Shown: positions 19,314 through 27,874, numbered from the stretch's first letter. The stretch is DNA of 40,930 nt from Polynucleobacter sp. (GCA_023254115.1 JALQYK010000016.1:1-40930); one strand, 5' to 3'. The notes: generated by a model not told the origin, from the letters alone. Translations and numbers: made by a program.

Positions 19314-20966
19314 ATGCCTGGCATCTATGAACAAGGGTTAGATAAAAACCCAGCGAATTTTTCACCGATCACACCTCTTAGCTTCATTGAGCGAACTGCA
19401 AAGATCTACCCTAATAAAACAGCAGTGATTCATGGATCGTTGACGCGTACCTGGTCAGAAACTTATTCACGTTGCCGACAATTGGCGAGTTCACTGGTAA
19501 AAGCTGGCGTAAAAGTTGGTGATACCGTGGCTGTGATGTTGCCAAATACCCCGCCAATGGTGGAGGCCCATTTTGGTGTGCCCATGGTTGGCGCAGTTTT
19601 GAATTCCCTTAATACCCGTTTAGATCCAGAAGCCATTGCTTTTATGTTGAACCACGGTGAAGCGAAAGTGGTTATTGTTGATCCAGAGTTCAGTTTGACC
19701 ATGAAGAAGGCCCTAGCGCTAGCCTTGGCTGAAAAGCCTAGAGATATTTTGGTTATTGATGTTAAAGATGCTGAGTACACAGGTGCCAGTGAGCAGTTGG
19801 GTTCGATTGACTATGACTCATTTGTTGCTAAGGGTGACCCCAATCATCAATGGCGCATGCCTGCCGATGAATGGGAATCAGTTTGTTTGAACTACACGTC
19901 AGGCACAACAGGCAATCCTAAGGGAGTGGTGTATCACCATCGTGGTGCCGCAATTAATGCGCTATCGAATGTGCTTGAGTGGGATATGCCTAAGCACCCA
20001 GTGTATTTGTGGACTTTGCCTATGTTCCATTGCAATGGTTGGTGTTTTCCATGGACCATTGCTGCAAGAGCGGGTATCAATGTGTGTTTAAGAAGGGTGG
20101 ATGCGCCATCAATCTTCAATGCGATGCGCACATATAACGTGACCCATTACTGTGCTGCGCCGATTGTGCATGGCTTGTTGGTGAATGCACCGGATGAGTT
20201 AAAGGTTGATATTCCGGTGGGTATCAAAGGTTTGATTGCTGGTGCAGCACCTCCTGCGGCAACCATTGAGGGTATGGAAAAAATGGGTATTGAGTTGACC
20301 CATGTGTATGGTTTAACTGAGGTGTATGGTCCTGCTGCTGTATGCGTTAAGCATGAAGAATGGAATGATGTAGATGTTGGTGAGCGCGCCAGATTAAATG
20401 CCCGTCAAGGGGTTAGGGTGATGTTGCAAGAGGGGGTCACTGTGATGGACCCAGAAACCATGCAAGAAGTACCTGCTGATGGCGAAACCATGGGAGAAAT
20501 TATGTTCCGTGGCAACATCACCATGAAGGGCTATTTGAAGAACGATGCAGCCACTAAAGAAGCATTCGCTGGCGGTTGGTTCCACTCTGGAGACCTAGCC
20601 GTGATGTATCCGGATGGGTACGTCAAAATCAAAGACCGTAGCAAAGACATCATTATTTCTGGCGGTGAAAATATTTCATCTATTGAGGTGGAAGATGTTC
20701 TTTATAGGCATCCAGCAGTGTTGGCTGCTGCGGTGGTTGCCAAACCTGATCCTAAATGGGGTGAGACACCATGCGCCTTCTTGGAGGTGCGTGCTGATGC
20801 TAACGTAACACCTGAAGAAATCATTGCACACTGTAAAAAGCATTTGGCTGGTTTCAAGATTCCTCGTGCGGTGGTGTTTGGTGATTTACCTAAAACGTCG
20901 ACAGGAAAAATCCAAAAGTTTGAGTTGCGTAAAAGGGCGGGATCTGCAACAGCAATTGACGTTTAA
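19314..20966 (+). CDS. Acyl-CoA synthetase (AMP-forming), DmdB/medium-chain type
   Basis: ANL-superfamily ligase activating a carboxylic acid to its CoA thioester through an acyl-adenylate. P-loop motif NYTSGTTGNPKGVVYHHRG, A5 region HVYGLTEVYGP, hinge WFHSGDLAVMYPDGYVKIKDRSKDIIISGGENISSIEVEDVL, and the catalytic Lys in KTSTGKIQKFELRK. 550 aa is normal. Together with the Etf and acyl-CoA dehydrogenase genes downstream it suggests fatty-acid or methylmercaptopropionate activation; the chain length cannot be read from sequence. GGAG lies about nine bases before the ATG. A hairpin after the stop separates it from etfB. Confidence 0.9.
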   Translation: MPGIYEQGLDKNPANFSPITPLSFIERTAKIYPNKTAVIHGSLTRTWSETYSRCRQLASSLVKAGVKVGDTVAVMLPNTPPMVEAHFGVPMVGAVLNSLNTRLDPEAIAFMLNHGEAKVVIVDPEFSLTMKKALALALAEKPRDILVIDVKDAEYTGASEQLGSIDYDSFVAKGDPNHQWRMPADEWESVCLNYTSGTTGNPKGVVYHHRGAAINALSNVLEWDMPKHPVYLWTLPMFHCNGWCFPWTIAARAGINVCLRRVDAPSIFNAMRTYNVTHYCAAPIVHGLLVNAPDELKVDIPVGIKGLIAGAAPPAATIEGMEKMGIELTHVYGLTEVYGPAAVCVKHEEWNDVDVGERARLNARQGVRVMLQEGVTVMDPETMQEVPADGETMGEIMFRGNITMKGYLKNDAATKEAFAGGWFHSGDLAVMYPDGYVKIKDRSKDIIISGGENISSIEVEDVLYRHPAVLAAAVVAKPDPKWGETPCAFLEVRADANVTPEEIIAHCKKHLAGFKIPRAVVFGDLPKTSTGKIQKFELRKRAGSATAIDV

Positions 20967-20992
20967 ATCCCTTTAAAATAAACAGTTGACTA

Positions 20993-21018
20993 ATTGGAGG
21001 GCGTTTGCGCCCTCCAAT
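20993..21018. repeat. Perfect 11-bp hairpin between acyl-CoA synthetase and etfB
   Basis: ATTGGAGGGCG-TTTG-CGCCCTCCAAT is an exact inverted repeat 26 bases after the synthetase stop. It is GC-rich enough to terminate or stabilise RNA, but neither strand has a U tract after it. It may be a weak terminator, a processing barrier, or an RNA-stability element. Confidence 0.6.
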
Positions 21019-21065
21019 ACAATACTTAATATAAGTTGTGTGGGTTTAATAGATTAGGCATAAAT

Positions 21066-21815
21066 ATGAAGATTTTGGTTGCGGTAAAAAGGGTGATTGA
21101 CTACAACGTTAAAGTTCGTGTGAAGTCTGATAACTCAGGCGTTGAAACTGCTAACGTAAAAATGAGCATGAACCCTTTTGATGAGATTGCGATTGAAGAA
21201 GCAGTTCGTTTAAAGGAAGCTGGCGTGGCAACTGAAGTAGTTGCGGTTTCTTGTGGTGTGACTCAGTGCCAAGAAACTCTCAGAACTGCGATGGCAATCG
21301 GTGCTGACCGAGGTATCTTGGTAGAAACCGATGCAGAACTGCAACCGTTAGCAGTGGCTAAATTATTAAAAGCATTGGTGGATAAAGAGCAGCCATCCAT
21401 TGTTATTTTGGGTAAGCAGGCGATTGACGATGACAGTAATCAAACAGGTCAGATGTTGGCAGCTTTGATGAATGCGTCACAAGCCACTTTTGCCTCTAAG
21501 GTTCAGGTGGCAGATGGTAAAGCGACAGTTACTCGTGAGGTTGACGGTGGTTTAGAAACCTTGGCACTTAATTTGCCGGCAGTGATTACTACTGATTTGC
21601 GCTTGAATGAGCCGCGTTATGTGACTTTGCCAAACATCATGAAGGCTAAAAAGAAGCCTTTAGATACTGTTAAGCCAGAAGATCTTGGCGTTGATATAGC
21701 CCCTCGTCTAAAAACAATCAAAGTTGAAGAGCCTCCTAAGCGCAGTGCTGGCGTCATGGTCCCAGACGTGAAGACTTTGGTTGAAAAATTAAAAAATGAA
21801 GCGAAGGTGATCTAA
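21066..21815 (+). CDS. etfB: Electron transfer flavoprotein subunit beta
   Basis: AMP-binding subunit of the EtfAB heterodimer, which carries electrons from acyl-CoA dehydrogenases to ETF:quinone oxidoreductase. The N-terminus [39 protein letters not shown], and [20 protein letters not shown] are family hallmarks; the recognition loop [19 protein letters not shown] follows. The track start (TTG 21036) is replaced by ATG 21066 (249 aa), the conserved start of the family. etfA begins at the next base after the stop. Confidence 0.97.
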   Translation: MKILVAVKRVIDYNVKVRVKSDNSGVETANVKMSMNPFDEIAIEEAVRLKEAGVATEVVAVSCGVTQCQETLRTAMAIGADRGILVETDAELQPLAVAKLLKALVDKEQPSIVILGKQAIDDDSNQTGQMLAALMNASQATFASKVQVADGKATVTREVDGGLETLALNLPAVITTDLRLNEPRYVTLPNIMKAKKKPLDTVKPEDLGVDIAPRLKTIKVEEPPKRSAGVMVPDVKTLVEKLKNEAKVI

Positions 21816-22751
21816 ATGACTTCTTTGGTAATTGCAGAACACGATAATCAATCTTTAAAAGCAGCAACATTGAATGCTGTTACTGCCGCTGTTGCTTGTG
21901 GTGGTGATGTTCATGTATTGGTTGCTGGTCATCAGGCTGGCACTGCTGTCGAGGCTGCTAAGCAAGTGGCTGGTGTAGCAAAAGTTATTCATGTAGATGC
22001 GCCACATTTAGAAAACCAGCTAGGTGAAAACTTGGCTGAGCAAGTGTTGGCTTTGGCATCTAATTACAGCCATATCTTGGCGCCTGCGACGGCTGTTGGT
22101 AAAAATACTTTGCCACGCGTAGCTGCTAAGTTGGATGTTGCTCAAGTATCAGAAATTACAAAAGTAATTTCTGCAGATACGTTTGAGCGTCCTATTTATG
22201 CGGGTAATGCTGTTGCAACAGTTCAAGCAACTGATGCAACCAAAGTTATCACGGTACGTACAACTGGATTCGATGCCGCAGCTGCTACAGGTGGTTCAGC
22301 AGTAGTTGAAACTGCTTCTGCAGTTGCTGATACAGCGAAATCAACTTTTGCCGGTAGAGAAGTCAGCAAATCTGATCGACCTGAGTTAGCTACTGCCAAG
22401 GTCATTGTGTCTGGTGGTCGTGGTTTGGGTTCTTCTGAGCAATATCACGCCATCATTGAGCCTTTGGCCGATAAGTTGGGTGCTGCTTTGGGGGCGTCAC
22501 GTGCGGCGGTTGATGCGGGTTATGTTCCAAATGATTACCAGGTTGGTCAAACAGGAAAAATTGTTGCGCCACAACTGTATGTGGCTGTCGGTATTTCTGG
22601 GGCAATTCAACATTTGGCTGGTATGAAAGACTCCAAGGTGATTGTTGCAATTAATAAAGATCCTGAGGCACCAATTTTTAGTGTGGCTGATTATGGTTTG
22701 GTAGCTGATTTATTCACTGCTGTTCCAGAGTTGGTCACAGAGTTAAGCTAA
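21816..22751 (+). CDS. etfA: Electron transfer flavoprotein subunit alpha
   Basis: FAD-binding subunit of EtfAB. The C-terminal FAD domain shows VSGGRGLGSSEQYHAIIEPLADKLGAALGASRAAVDAGYVPNDYQVGQTGKIVAPQLYVAVGISGAIQHLAGM and the closing NKDPEAPIFSVADYGLVADLF. 311 aa is standard. It directly abuts etfB and is followed after 71 bp by the acyl-CoA dehydrogenase that is its likely electron donor. Confidence 0.97.
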   Translation: MTSLVIAEHDNQSLKAATLNAVTAAVACGGDVHVLVAGHQAGTAVEAAKQVAGVAKVIHVDAPHLENQLGENLAEQVLALASNYSHILAPATAVGKNTLPRVAAKLDVAQVSEITKVISADTFERPIYAGNAVATVQATDATKVITVRTTGFDAAAATGGSAVVETASAVADTAKSTFAGREVSKSDRPELATAKVIVSGGRGLGSSEQYHAIIEPLADKLGAALGASRAAVDAGYVPNDYQVGQTGKIVAPQLYVAVGISGAIQHLAGMKDSKVIVAINKDPEAPIFSVADYGLVADLFTAVPELVTELS

Positions 22752-22774
22752 TAATTTCATTAAACAGTACATAT

Positions 22775-22796
22775 CAACAACATCACAACAACATCA
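22775..22796 (+). repeat. 11-bp perfect tandem duplication in the acyl-CoA dehydrogenase leader
   Basis: CAACAACATCA occurs twice head-to-tail (22775-22785 and 22786-22796), 26 bp before the ATG. It may be a slippage product; no binding protein is suggested. Confidence 0.8.
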
Positions 22797-22822
22797 GTCT
22801 ATTTAAATCATAGGAACGAGCC

Positions 22823-24604
22823 ATGAGTTACTCCGCACCTTTAAAAGAAATGCTATTTGTACTTCAGGATGTGGCTGGTGTTGATGAGGTGGCAAGTATT
22901 CCAGGTTTTGAGGACTACGGTTATGACACCGCTGCTGCTGTTTTAGAAGAGTCGGCTAAGTTCTGTAATGAGGTTGTTGCTCCGCTGAATTGGGATGGTG
23001 ATCAACAGCCAAGTAGTCTAAAAGATGGTGTGGTGACTACAACACCAGGCTTTAAAGAAGCTTTTAAGCAATTTGGAGAAGCAGGTTGGCAGGGTGTGAT
23101 TCATCCAACTGAATTTGGTGGTCAAGGTTTTCCAAAGGTAATTGCGACAGCTTGCTCAGAAATGTTGCATGCAGCGAACATGTCGTTTGCGCTTTGCCCC
23201 ATGTTGACTGATGGCGCTATTGAGGCGATGTTAACAGCTGCTAGTGATGAGCTCAAACAGCTTTACATACCCAAGATGGTGAGTGGTGAGTGGACGGGCA
23301 CGATGAATCTCACTGAGCCTCAAGCCGGTTCTGATTTGGCAGCAGTGCGCACGCGTGCTGAACCACAAGGGGATGGCACTTATAAAGTTTTTGGCACAAA
23401 AATATTCATCACTTATGGTGAGCATGACATGGCAGAAAACATCATTCACTTGGTGTTGGCTCGTTGTCCTGGAGCGCCTGAGGGTGTGAAGGGTATTTCA
23501 TTATTTGTAGTGCCTAAGTTCTTGGTGAATGCCGATGGTTCATTGGGTGAGCGTAACGATGCGCATTGCGTATCAATTGAGCATAAGCTAGGTATTAAAG
23601 CCAGCCCAACAGCAGTTTTGCAGTTTGGCGATCATGGCGGTGCGATTGGTTATTTGGTCGGTGAAGAAAATCGTGGCCTTGAGTACATGTTCATTATGAT
23701 GAATGCTGCGCGTTTTGCTGTTGGCATGCAAGGTATTGCGATTGCCGACCGCGCATATCAAAAGGCAGTTCAGTACGCTAAAGATCGCACGCAATCAAAA
23801 GACTTGGCTGGCTCAGATGGCCCTGTTGCCATCATTCATCATCCAGACGTTAAGCGTATGTTGATGACGATGCGTGCCTATACTGAAGGTGCTCGTGCTA
23901 TGGCTTATGTCGCTGCTGCGGCTAGTGATCAGGCCCATTTCAGCCAAGATGAGTCAGTGCGTCAAAGTAACCTAGCTTTGTATGAGTACTTGGTGCCAAT
24001 TGTTAAAGGTTTCTCAACTGAGATGTCAGTGGATGTTGCTAGCTTAGGTGTTCAAGTGCATGGTGGCATGGGTTTTATTGAAGAAACTGGTGCAGCGCAG
24101 TTCTATCGTGATGCGCGTATTCTGCCAATTTATGAAGGCACAACGGCTATCCAGGCCAATGATTTAATTGGCCGTAAAACTTATCGCGACGGTGGTAAGG
24201 TTGCAAAACAAATAGCGCAATCCATCCAAGCCACTGAAGCTGAGCTAGCAAAGAGTCATACGCCTGCAGCTAAAGCAATGTTAAAACATCTTTCTGCTGC
24301 TAGGGTCTCATTTGAGTCAGTAGTTGATTATGTGGTGGCCAACTTTAAATCTGATACTAAAAATGTATTCGCAGGCAGCGTTGCTTATTTGCGTTTAGCA
24401 GGTTTACTGGTATCAGGTTGGCAAATGGCGCGAGCATTGATCGTTGCAGAGCAAAAGTTGAATGATGATTCAGAGTTCTTCTCTGCCAAAATTGCCACAG
24501 CACGTTTTTATGCTGAGTACTTGTTAAGTCAAGTACCTGGCGCTGCAGCTTCGGTATTAGAGGGTGGTACAGCTGTTAATAGTTTGAGTGCTGAGCAGTT
24601 TTAA
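22823..24604 (+). CDS. Acyl-CoA dehydrogenase, long DmdC-type
   Basis: FAD-dependent alpha,beta-dehydrogenation of an acyl-CoA, reducing EtfAB. 593 aa is longer than the ~380-aa core family: an N-terminal extension and a C-terminal domain (from about residue 460) are those of the DmdC-like group. Core motifs: MNLTEPQAGSDLAAVRTRAE, KIFITYGEHDMAENIIHLVLAR, LGIKASPTAVLQFG, and the catalytic-base loop LPIYEGTTAIQANDLIGRKT. AGGAACGAGCC provides the ribosome site. DmdC acts on 3-methylmercaptopropionyl-CoA in marine bacteria, but relatives in Burkholderiales may use ordinary acyl-CoAs. Confidence 0.92.
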   Translation: MSYSAPLKEMLFVLQDVAGVDEVASIPGFEDYGYDTAAAVLEESAKFCNEVVAPLNWDGDQQPSSLKDGVVTTTPGFKEAFKQFGEAGWQGVIHPTEFGGQGFPKVIATACSEMLHAANMSFALCPMLTDGAIEAMLTAASDELKQLYIPKMVSGEWTGTMNLTEPQAGSDLAAVRTRAEPQGDGTYKVFGTKIFITYGEHDMAENIIHLVLARCPGAPEGVKGISLFVVPKFLVNADGSLGERNDAHCVSIEHKLGIKASPTAVLQFGDHGGAIGYLVGEENRGLEYMFIMMNAARFAVGMQGIAIADRAYQKAVQYAKDRTQSKDLAGSDGPVAIIHHPDVKRMLMTMRAYTEGARAMAYVAAAASDQAHFSQDESVRQSNLALYEYLVPIVKGFSTEMSVDVASLGVQVHGGMGFIEETGAAQFYRDARILPIYEGTTAIQANDLIGRKTYRDGGKVAKQIAQSIQATEAELAKSHTPAAKAMLKHLSAARVSFESVVDYVVANFKSDTKNVFAGSVAYLRLAGLLVSGWQMARALIVAEQKLNDDSEFFSAKIATARFYAEYLLSQVPGAAASVLEGGTAVNSLSAEQF

Positions 24605-24624
24605 GCTGTAGCAATGCAGTGATT

Positions 24625-24665
24625 AACCAAGAGATACAAAATGATTTGTCTCTTGGTTGTATTTT
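24625..24665 (+). terminator. Terminator after acyl-CoA dehydrogenase
   Basis: AACCAAGAGA (24625-24634) and CAAA pair with TTTGTCTCTTGGTT (24645-24658) with a two-base bulge and ATGA loop, followed by GTATTTT. It ends the etf/acyl-CoA dehydrogenase unit before a convergent gene. Confidence 0.75.
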
Positions 24666-24679
24666 AGGCAACTGATGGA

Positions 24680-25120
24680 TTACTGAGAAATTTTTCTCGC
24701 TTCTTCAAACTGACTTAAGAAGTGTTGTTCAAAGGCAACTGCCAAGCCAGTCATCATCACTGCGGCGCCAATCATCAAAGAAAAAATCACGCAAAGAATA
24801 ACTAACCAATTGGAGTTGCTCGTTTGATTGCTGTGTGAATTAAATTGAGCATCCCATTTTTGATCTGGGCGTAAGCCAAACACGATGGTTGTTAACCAAC
24901 TGGCTTCTAAGGTAATGAAGCCGGCTGTTGCTAGCACCCAGCCCAAGGCTGATGACATATCACTGGCACCTAATAATTTCCAGCCTAAGATGCCACCAAA
25001 CAGTGCCACTAGGTGAGCCCATGCCCAAATATTGCCAAGACCTTTTAAGTAAAAGACATTAAGACCTGTGCCTGGGGCAAATAATCCTAGCGCGCAAAAG
25101 AAAAGTTTGTTTTTATGCAT
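24680..25120 (-). CDS. Small multi-spanning membrane protein of unknown function (TM2-like)
   Basis: I do not recognise a named family with certainty. The 146-aa protein has about four hydrophobic segments (roughly residues 5-25, 32-50, 58-82 and 103-128), a hydrophilic Asn/Ser-rich loop (FNSHSNQTSNSN) before the last helix, and a charged C-terminus. The first half, LGLFAPGTGLNVFYLKGLGNIWAWAHLVALFGGILGWKLL, resembles TM2-domain proteins (a helix, G-x-H/N-x-F-Y-L-G/K turn, second helix). TACAAT lies exactly six bases before the ATG with no Shine-Dalgarno, so it is probably leaderless. It lies 42 bp after the META-domain gene on the same strand. Confidence 0.7.
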   Translation of the reverse strand: MHKNKLFFCALGLFAPGTGLNVFYLKGLGNIWAWAHLVALFGGILGWKLLGASDMSSALGWVLATAGFITLEASWLTTIVFGLRPDQKWDAQFNSHSNQTSNSNWLVILCVIFSLMIGAAVMMTGLAVAFEQHFLSQFEEARKISQ

Positions 25121-25132
25121 GAGGGTATTGTA
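25121..25132 (-). promoter_or_regulatory. Predicted leaderless promoter -10 of the TM2-like gene
   Basis: On the minus strand TACAAT (25127-25132) is followed by six bases (ACCCTC) and then ATG. No Shine-Dalgarno; -35 not evident. Confidence 0.5.
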
Positions 25133-25162
25133 TTGAGTTAATGCGTTTGGTATCGAGCAGAT

Positions 25163-25654
25163 TTAATTTCTTAAGGCAAAACTTAAGACTTCTCCATCAC
25201 GTGTCATGATCAATAGACGATCGCCGTCTCTTACCATCGTTCTGTAGTCTGCTAAATAACTCAAAAACTTGTACTCAAGTTCGTCAATCTGAGAGCCGCA
25301 GGCTTTGCGAGTGCTGGCTACCTTATCCATTAAAAACCCCCAATCGCTAGGCGCAACTTGAGCGGTGAAGCGGTTACAGCCTGCAAAACCGCTGACTGAT
25401 TTCCCGTCTGTTGAAATCGATAAAGTGATGGCAGGGGTGTTTTCGCTATGTGGAATGCTGCGCAAGCGGTTTTTCCCATCGTTAGCGCTGGTGTAGTGCC
25501 ATCTGATTAATTGCCATTGACTACCTGCCATATCTCTGGCGGGTGGGGCTGATACCGCATTACAGGTGGGCATTACTTGTGCGCATGAGCTTAAGAATAA
25601 GCAAGCCAAGCCCCAAAAGCCTAAAAATAAGGGTGAGCGGGGTAAATTAGTCAT
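25163..25654 (-). CDS. META-domain (HslJ-like) lipoprotein
   Basis: 163-aa lipoprotein: N-terminal signal (LFLGFWGLACLFLSSCAQ) ending in lipobox LSSC, then one META domain: SQWQLIRWHY near residue 45, SVSGFAGCNRFTAQV (the conserved G-x-x-G-C-N-x-F/Y), and ASTRKACGSQIDELEYKFLSYL (the M/T-R-x-C motif). META domains occur in HslJ, a heat-shock protein linked to novobiocin resistance in E. coli; function here is unknown. AAAGGTAACC precedes the ATG. It is divergent from rpsP across 78 bp. Confidence 0.85.
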   Translation of the reverse strand: MTNLPRSPLFLGFWGLACLFLSSCAQVMPTCNAVSAPPARDMAGSQWQLIRWHYTSANDGKNRLRSIPHSENTPAITLSISTDGKSVSGFAGCNRFTAQVAPSDWGFLMDKVASTRKACGSQIDELEYKFLSYLADYRTMVRDGDRLLIMTRDGEVLSFALRN

Positions 25655-25669
25655 GGTTACCTTTAATTT

Positions 25670-25699
25670 TTGGTCTTCTTGTCAATTCTGCGATAGAAT
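25670..25699 (+). promoter_or_regulatory. Probable promoter of the rpsP-rimM-trmD-rplS operon
   Basis: TTGGTC (25670-25675), an 18-bp spacer and TAGAAT (25694-25699) resemble a sigma-70 promoter. The leader to the rpsP ATG is about 27 nt and has AAGGAA at the usual distance, in contrast to the leaderless genes of this window. Confidence 0.5.
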
Positions 25700-25732
25700 A
25701 TGTGGTTTATTTCAGCATTGTAAGGAAATCAC

Positions 25733-25978
25733 ATGGTCGTCATTCGACTCGCACGCGGCGGTTCAAAAAATCGTCCATTCTTCAGCATCGTTGCTACAGA
25801 CAAACGCAACCGTCGTGACTCGAACTTTATCGAGCGCATCGGTTATTACAATCCAAGCGCAGTAGAAACTGAACAAGGTTTCCGCATTGCTCAGGATCGT
25901 TTGACTTACTGGCAAGGTGTTGGTGCTCAATTGTCACCAACAGTTGCACGTTTGCTCAAAGGCGCTCCAAAGGCCTAA
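25733..25978 (+). CDS. rpsP: 30S ribosomal protein S16
   Basis: Small-subunit assembly protein, 81 aa. The sequence [41 protein letters not shown] is diagnostic. It is the first gene of the conserved rpsP-rimM-trmD-rplS operon, with AAGGAA six bases before the ATG. A 7-bp hairpin lies between it and rimM. Confidence 0.98.
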   Translation: MVVIRLARGGSKNRPFFSIVATDKRNRRDSNFIERIGYYNPSAVETEQGFRIAQDRLTYWQGVGAQLSPTVARLLKGAPKA

Positions 25979-25987
25979 GTCTTGGAC

Positions 25988-26005
25988 GATGATGCTTGCA
26001 TCATC
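25988..26005 (+). other. Hairpin between rpsP and rimM
   Basis: GATGATG-CTTG-CATCATC is a perfect 7-bp stem with 4-base loop ten bases after the rpsP stop. No U tract follows. It could be an RNA-processing or differential-expression element, since ribosomal proteins of this operon are needed in far larger amounts than RimM and TrmD. Confidence 0.55.
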
Positions 26006-26045
26006 AAAGTAGTAATCATTATCGAATCAATTTGCGGAGGCTCTG

Positions 26046-26597
26046 ATGAGCAATATGATGAGCCCTCCGTCTGATTTGATCTTAGTCGGGCATATTCTCG
26101 ACGCCCAGGGGATCAAAGGCTTGGTGAAAATCAAACCTTATTCAAAAGAACCTGAGGCACTATTTTCCGCACCGCATGTATGGTTAGCTAAGCCTCCAGC
26201 CTTGGCGGATACCGCTCGTCCGTGGGCTATTAAAACTGCTAAAGAGCACAGCGGTCAAATCCTATTGGGTCTAGAAGAGGTCTCTGATCGTGATCAAGCT
26301 CTGGCACTCAAAGGTTCGGCTGTTTATGTAAGTCGCGCTGATTTCCCTGAGCAGGATGAGAATAGTTTTTACTGGGTTGATTTGATTGGTTTGCCCGTGA
26401 CAAATGAACAGGGGCAATCTTTAGGGCAAGTCGTTGACTTAATGGATAACGGTGCTCAATCAATTCTGTGTGTTCGTGCCGATGGGCTAAAAGAAGATCG
26501 ATTGATTCCATTTATTGCATCAGTGGTTAAGTCAGTCAATCAGAACCCCGCTGACCCAGAGCGCCAAATTGTGGTGGATTGGCAACTGGACTGGTAA
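26046..26597 (+). CDS. rimM: Ribosome maturation factor RimM
   Basis: Assembly factor for the 30S head that binds S19. The N-terminal RimM domain (LILVGHILDAQGIKGLVKIKPYSKEPEAL) is followed by the PRC-barrel region (ENSFYWVDLIGLPVTNEQGQSLGQVVDLMDNGAQSILCV ... DRLIPFI) and ends in VDWQLDW. 183 aa is standard. A good GCGGAGG precedes the ATG. Confidence 0.96.
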   Translation: MSNMMSPPSDLILVGHILDAQGIKGLVKIKPYSKEPEALFSAPHVWLAKPPALADTARPWAIKTAKEHSGQILLGLEEVSDRDQALALKGSAVYVSRADFPEQDENSFYWVDLIGLPVTNEQGQSLGQVVDLMDNGAQSILCVRADGLKEDRLIPFIASVVKSVNQNPADPERQIVVDWQLDW

Positions 26598-26605
26598 GTC
26601 CGCTA

Positions 26606-26617
26606 TATGATTAAGCC
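26606..26617 (+). promoter_or_regulatory. Predicted internal leaderless promoter -10 of trmD
   Basis: TATGAT (26606-26611) stands exactly six bases before the trmD ATG, with no Shine-Dalgarno and no clear -35. It would give trmD a transcript independent of the rpsP operon. Confidence 0.5.
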
Positions 26618-27382
26618 ATGCGCTTTGACGTCATAACTATCTTTCCTGAAATGTTTTCTGCCTTGAGCTCTTGGGGAGTGACGGGAAGAGCATTTGACCA
26701 AGGTTTGGTGAGTCTTAAAACCTGGAATCCACGTGATTACACAACGGATGCGCGCAGAACAGTGGATGATCGTGCCTACGGTGGCGGTCCAGGAATGGTG
26801 ATGATGGCCAAACCTTTGGAAGATGCTTTGGATGCTGTGGCCGCTGATCAGGCTCAATCAGGTGGGAAAAAAGGCCCAGTCATTCTTTTATCACCTCAAG
26901 GTGAGCGGTTTAATCAGAAAAAAGCTAAATATATCAGTGATTTAGGAGCGGTCACCTTGTTGTGTGGTCGTTACGAGGCAATTGATCAGCGTTTGGTCGA
27001 TAGAAGGGTGGATGAAGAGCTCAGTTTGGGCGATTTTGTCCTTTCTGGGGGCGAAATACCTGCCATGGCGGTCATGGATGCGGTAATCAGACTCATCCCG
27101 GGAGCCTTGGGAGATGCCGATTCTGTGGCTCAAGATAGCTTTATGGACGGTCTTTTGGACTGTTATCACTACACCAGACCAGAAAATTATGAAAATTTAT
27201 TGGTTCCAGACGTGCTTTTAGGCGGACATCACGCTAAAATAGCGGATTACCGTCGGAAACAATCTTTGGAGCTGACGTTAAAGCGGCGACCTGATTTAAT
27301 TATTCAGGCACGCCAGCAAGGCTTGTTGAGTGCTGCAGATGAAGCTTATTTGGCTAGTTTGCAAAATGAGACAGGGTTTTAA
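26618..27382 (+). CDS. trmD: tRNA (guanine-N1-)-methyltransferase
   Basis: SPOUT-class enzyme that methylates G37 next to the anticodon with SAM to prevent frameshifting. N-terminus [16 protein letters not shown]-binding trefoil knot with [53 protein letters not shown]-terminal [31 protein letters not shown]. 254 aa is typical. It begins 20 bases after rimM without a Shine-Dalgarno. Confidence 0.97.
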   Translation: MRFDVITIFPEMFSALSSWGVTGRAFDQGLVSLKTWNPRDYTTDARRTVDDRAYGGGPGMVMMAKPLEDALDAVAADQAQSGGKKGPVILLSPQGERFNQKKAKYISDLGAVTLLCGRYEAIDQRLVDRRVDEELSLGDFVLSGGEIPAMAVMDAVIRLIPGALGDADSVAQDSFMDGLLDCYHYTRPENYENLLVPDVLLGGHHAKIADYRRKQSLELTLKRRPDLIIQARQQGLLSAADEAYLASLQNETGF

Positions 27383-27457
27383 ACCGCATCCTCTACCAAG
27401 TCCGCTATGTCAATACAGTGCGGAATACAACGTTGGTACGATGCTATAGGAGTTGTA

Positions 27458-27844
27458 ATGAACATTATTGAATCAATTGAGCAAGAAGAGATTGCTCGTC
27501 TAACTGCCAACAAAACAGTTCCTGCTTTTGCACCTGGCGACACAGTAGTTGTTAACGTTAATGTGGTTGAAGGTAACCGTAAACGTGTACAGGCTTACGA
27601 AGGTGTTGTAATTGCTAAGCGTAACCGTGGCTTGAACTCAAGCTTTATCGTTCGTAAGATTTCATCTGGCGAAGGTATTGAGCGTACATTCCAAACATAC
27701 TCACCATTGATCGCTAGCATTGAAGTGAAGCGTCGCGGTGATGTACGTCGTGCTAAGTTGTACTACTTGCGCGATCGTTCTGGTAAGTCAGCACGTATTA
27801 AAGAAAAATTACAAGCTCGTAATAAGGAAGTTGCTGCTGAGTAA
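27458..27844 (+). CDS. rplS: 50S ribosomal protein L19
   Basis: Large-subunit protein at the 30S/50S interface. [109 protein letters not shown] identify it. The track ORF starts 17 codons early; ATG 27458 with ATAGGAG a few bases upstream gives the usual 128 aa. Last gene of the operon, closed by a strong terminator. Confidence 0.97.
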   Translation: MNIIESIEQEEIARLTANKTVPAFAPGDTVVVNVNVVEGNRKRVQAYEGVVIAKRNRGLNSSFIVRKISSGEGIERTFQTYSPLIASIEVKRRGDVRRAKLYYLRDRSGKSARIKEKLQARNKEVAAE

Positions 27845-27874
27845 TCAGTATCACTTTCAACACGCTTGTGTATC

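Noticed and set aside
25566-25865. 99-aa ORF spanning the META/rpsP intergenic region
   Set aside because: It overlaps the rpsP start in another frame and crosses the probable promoter; no family features.
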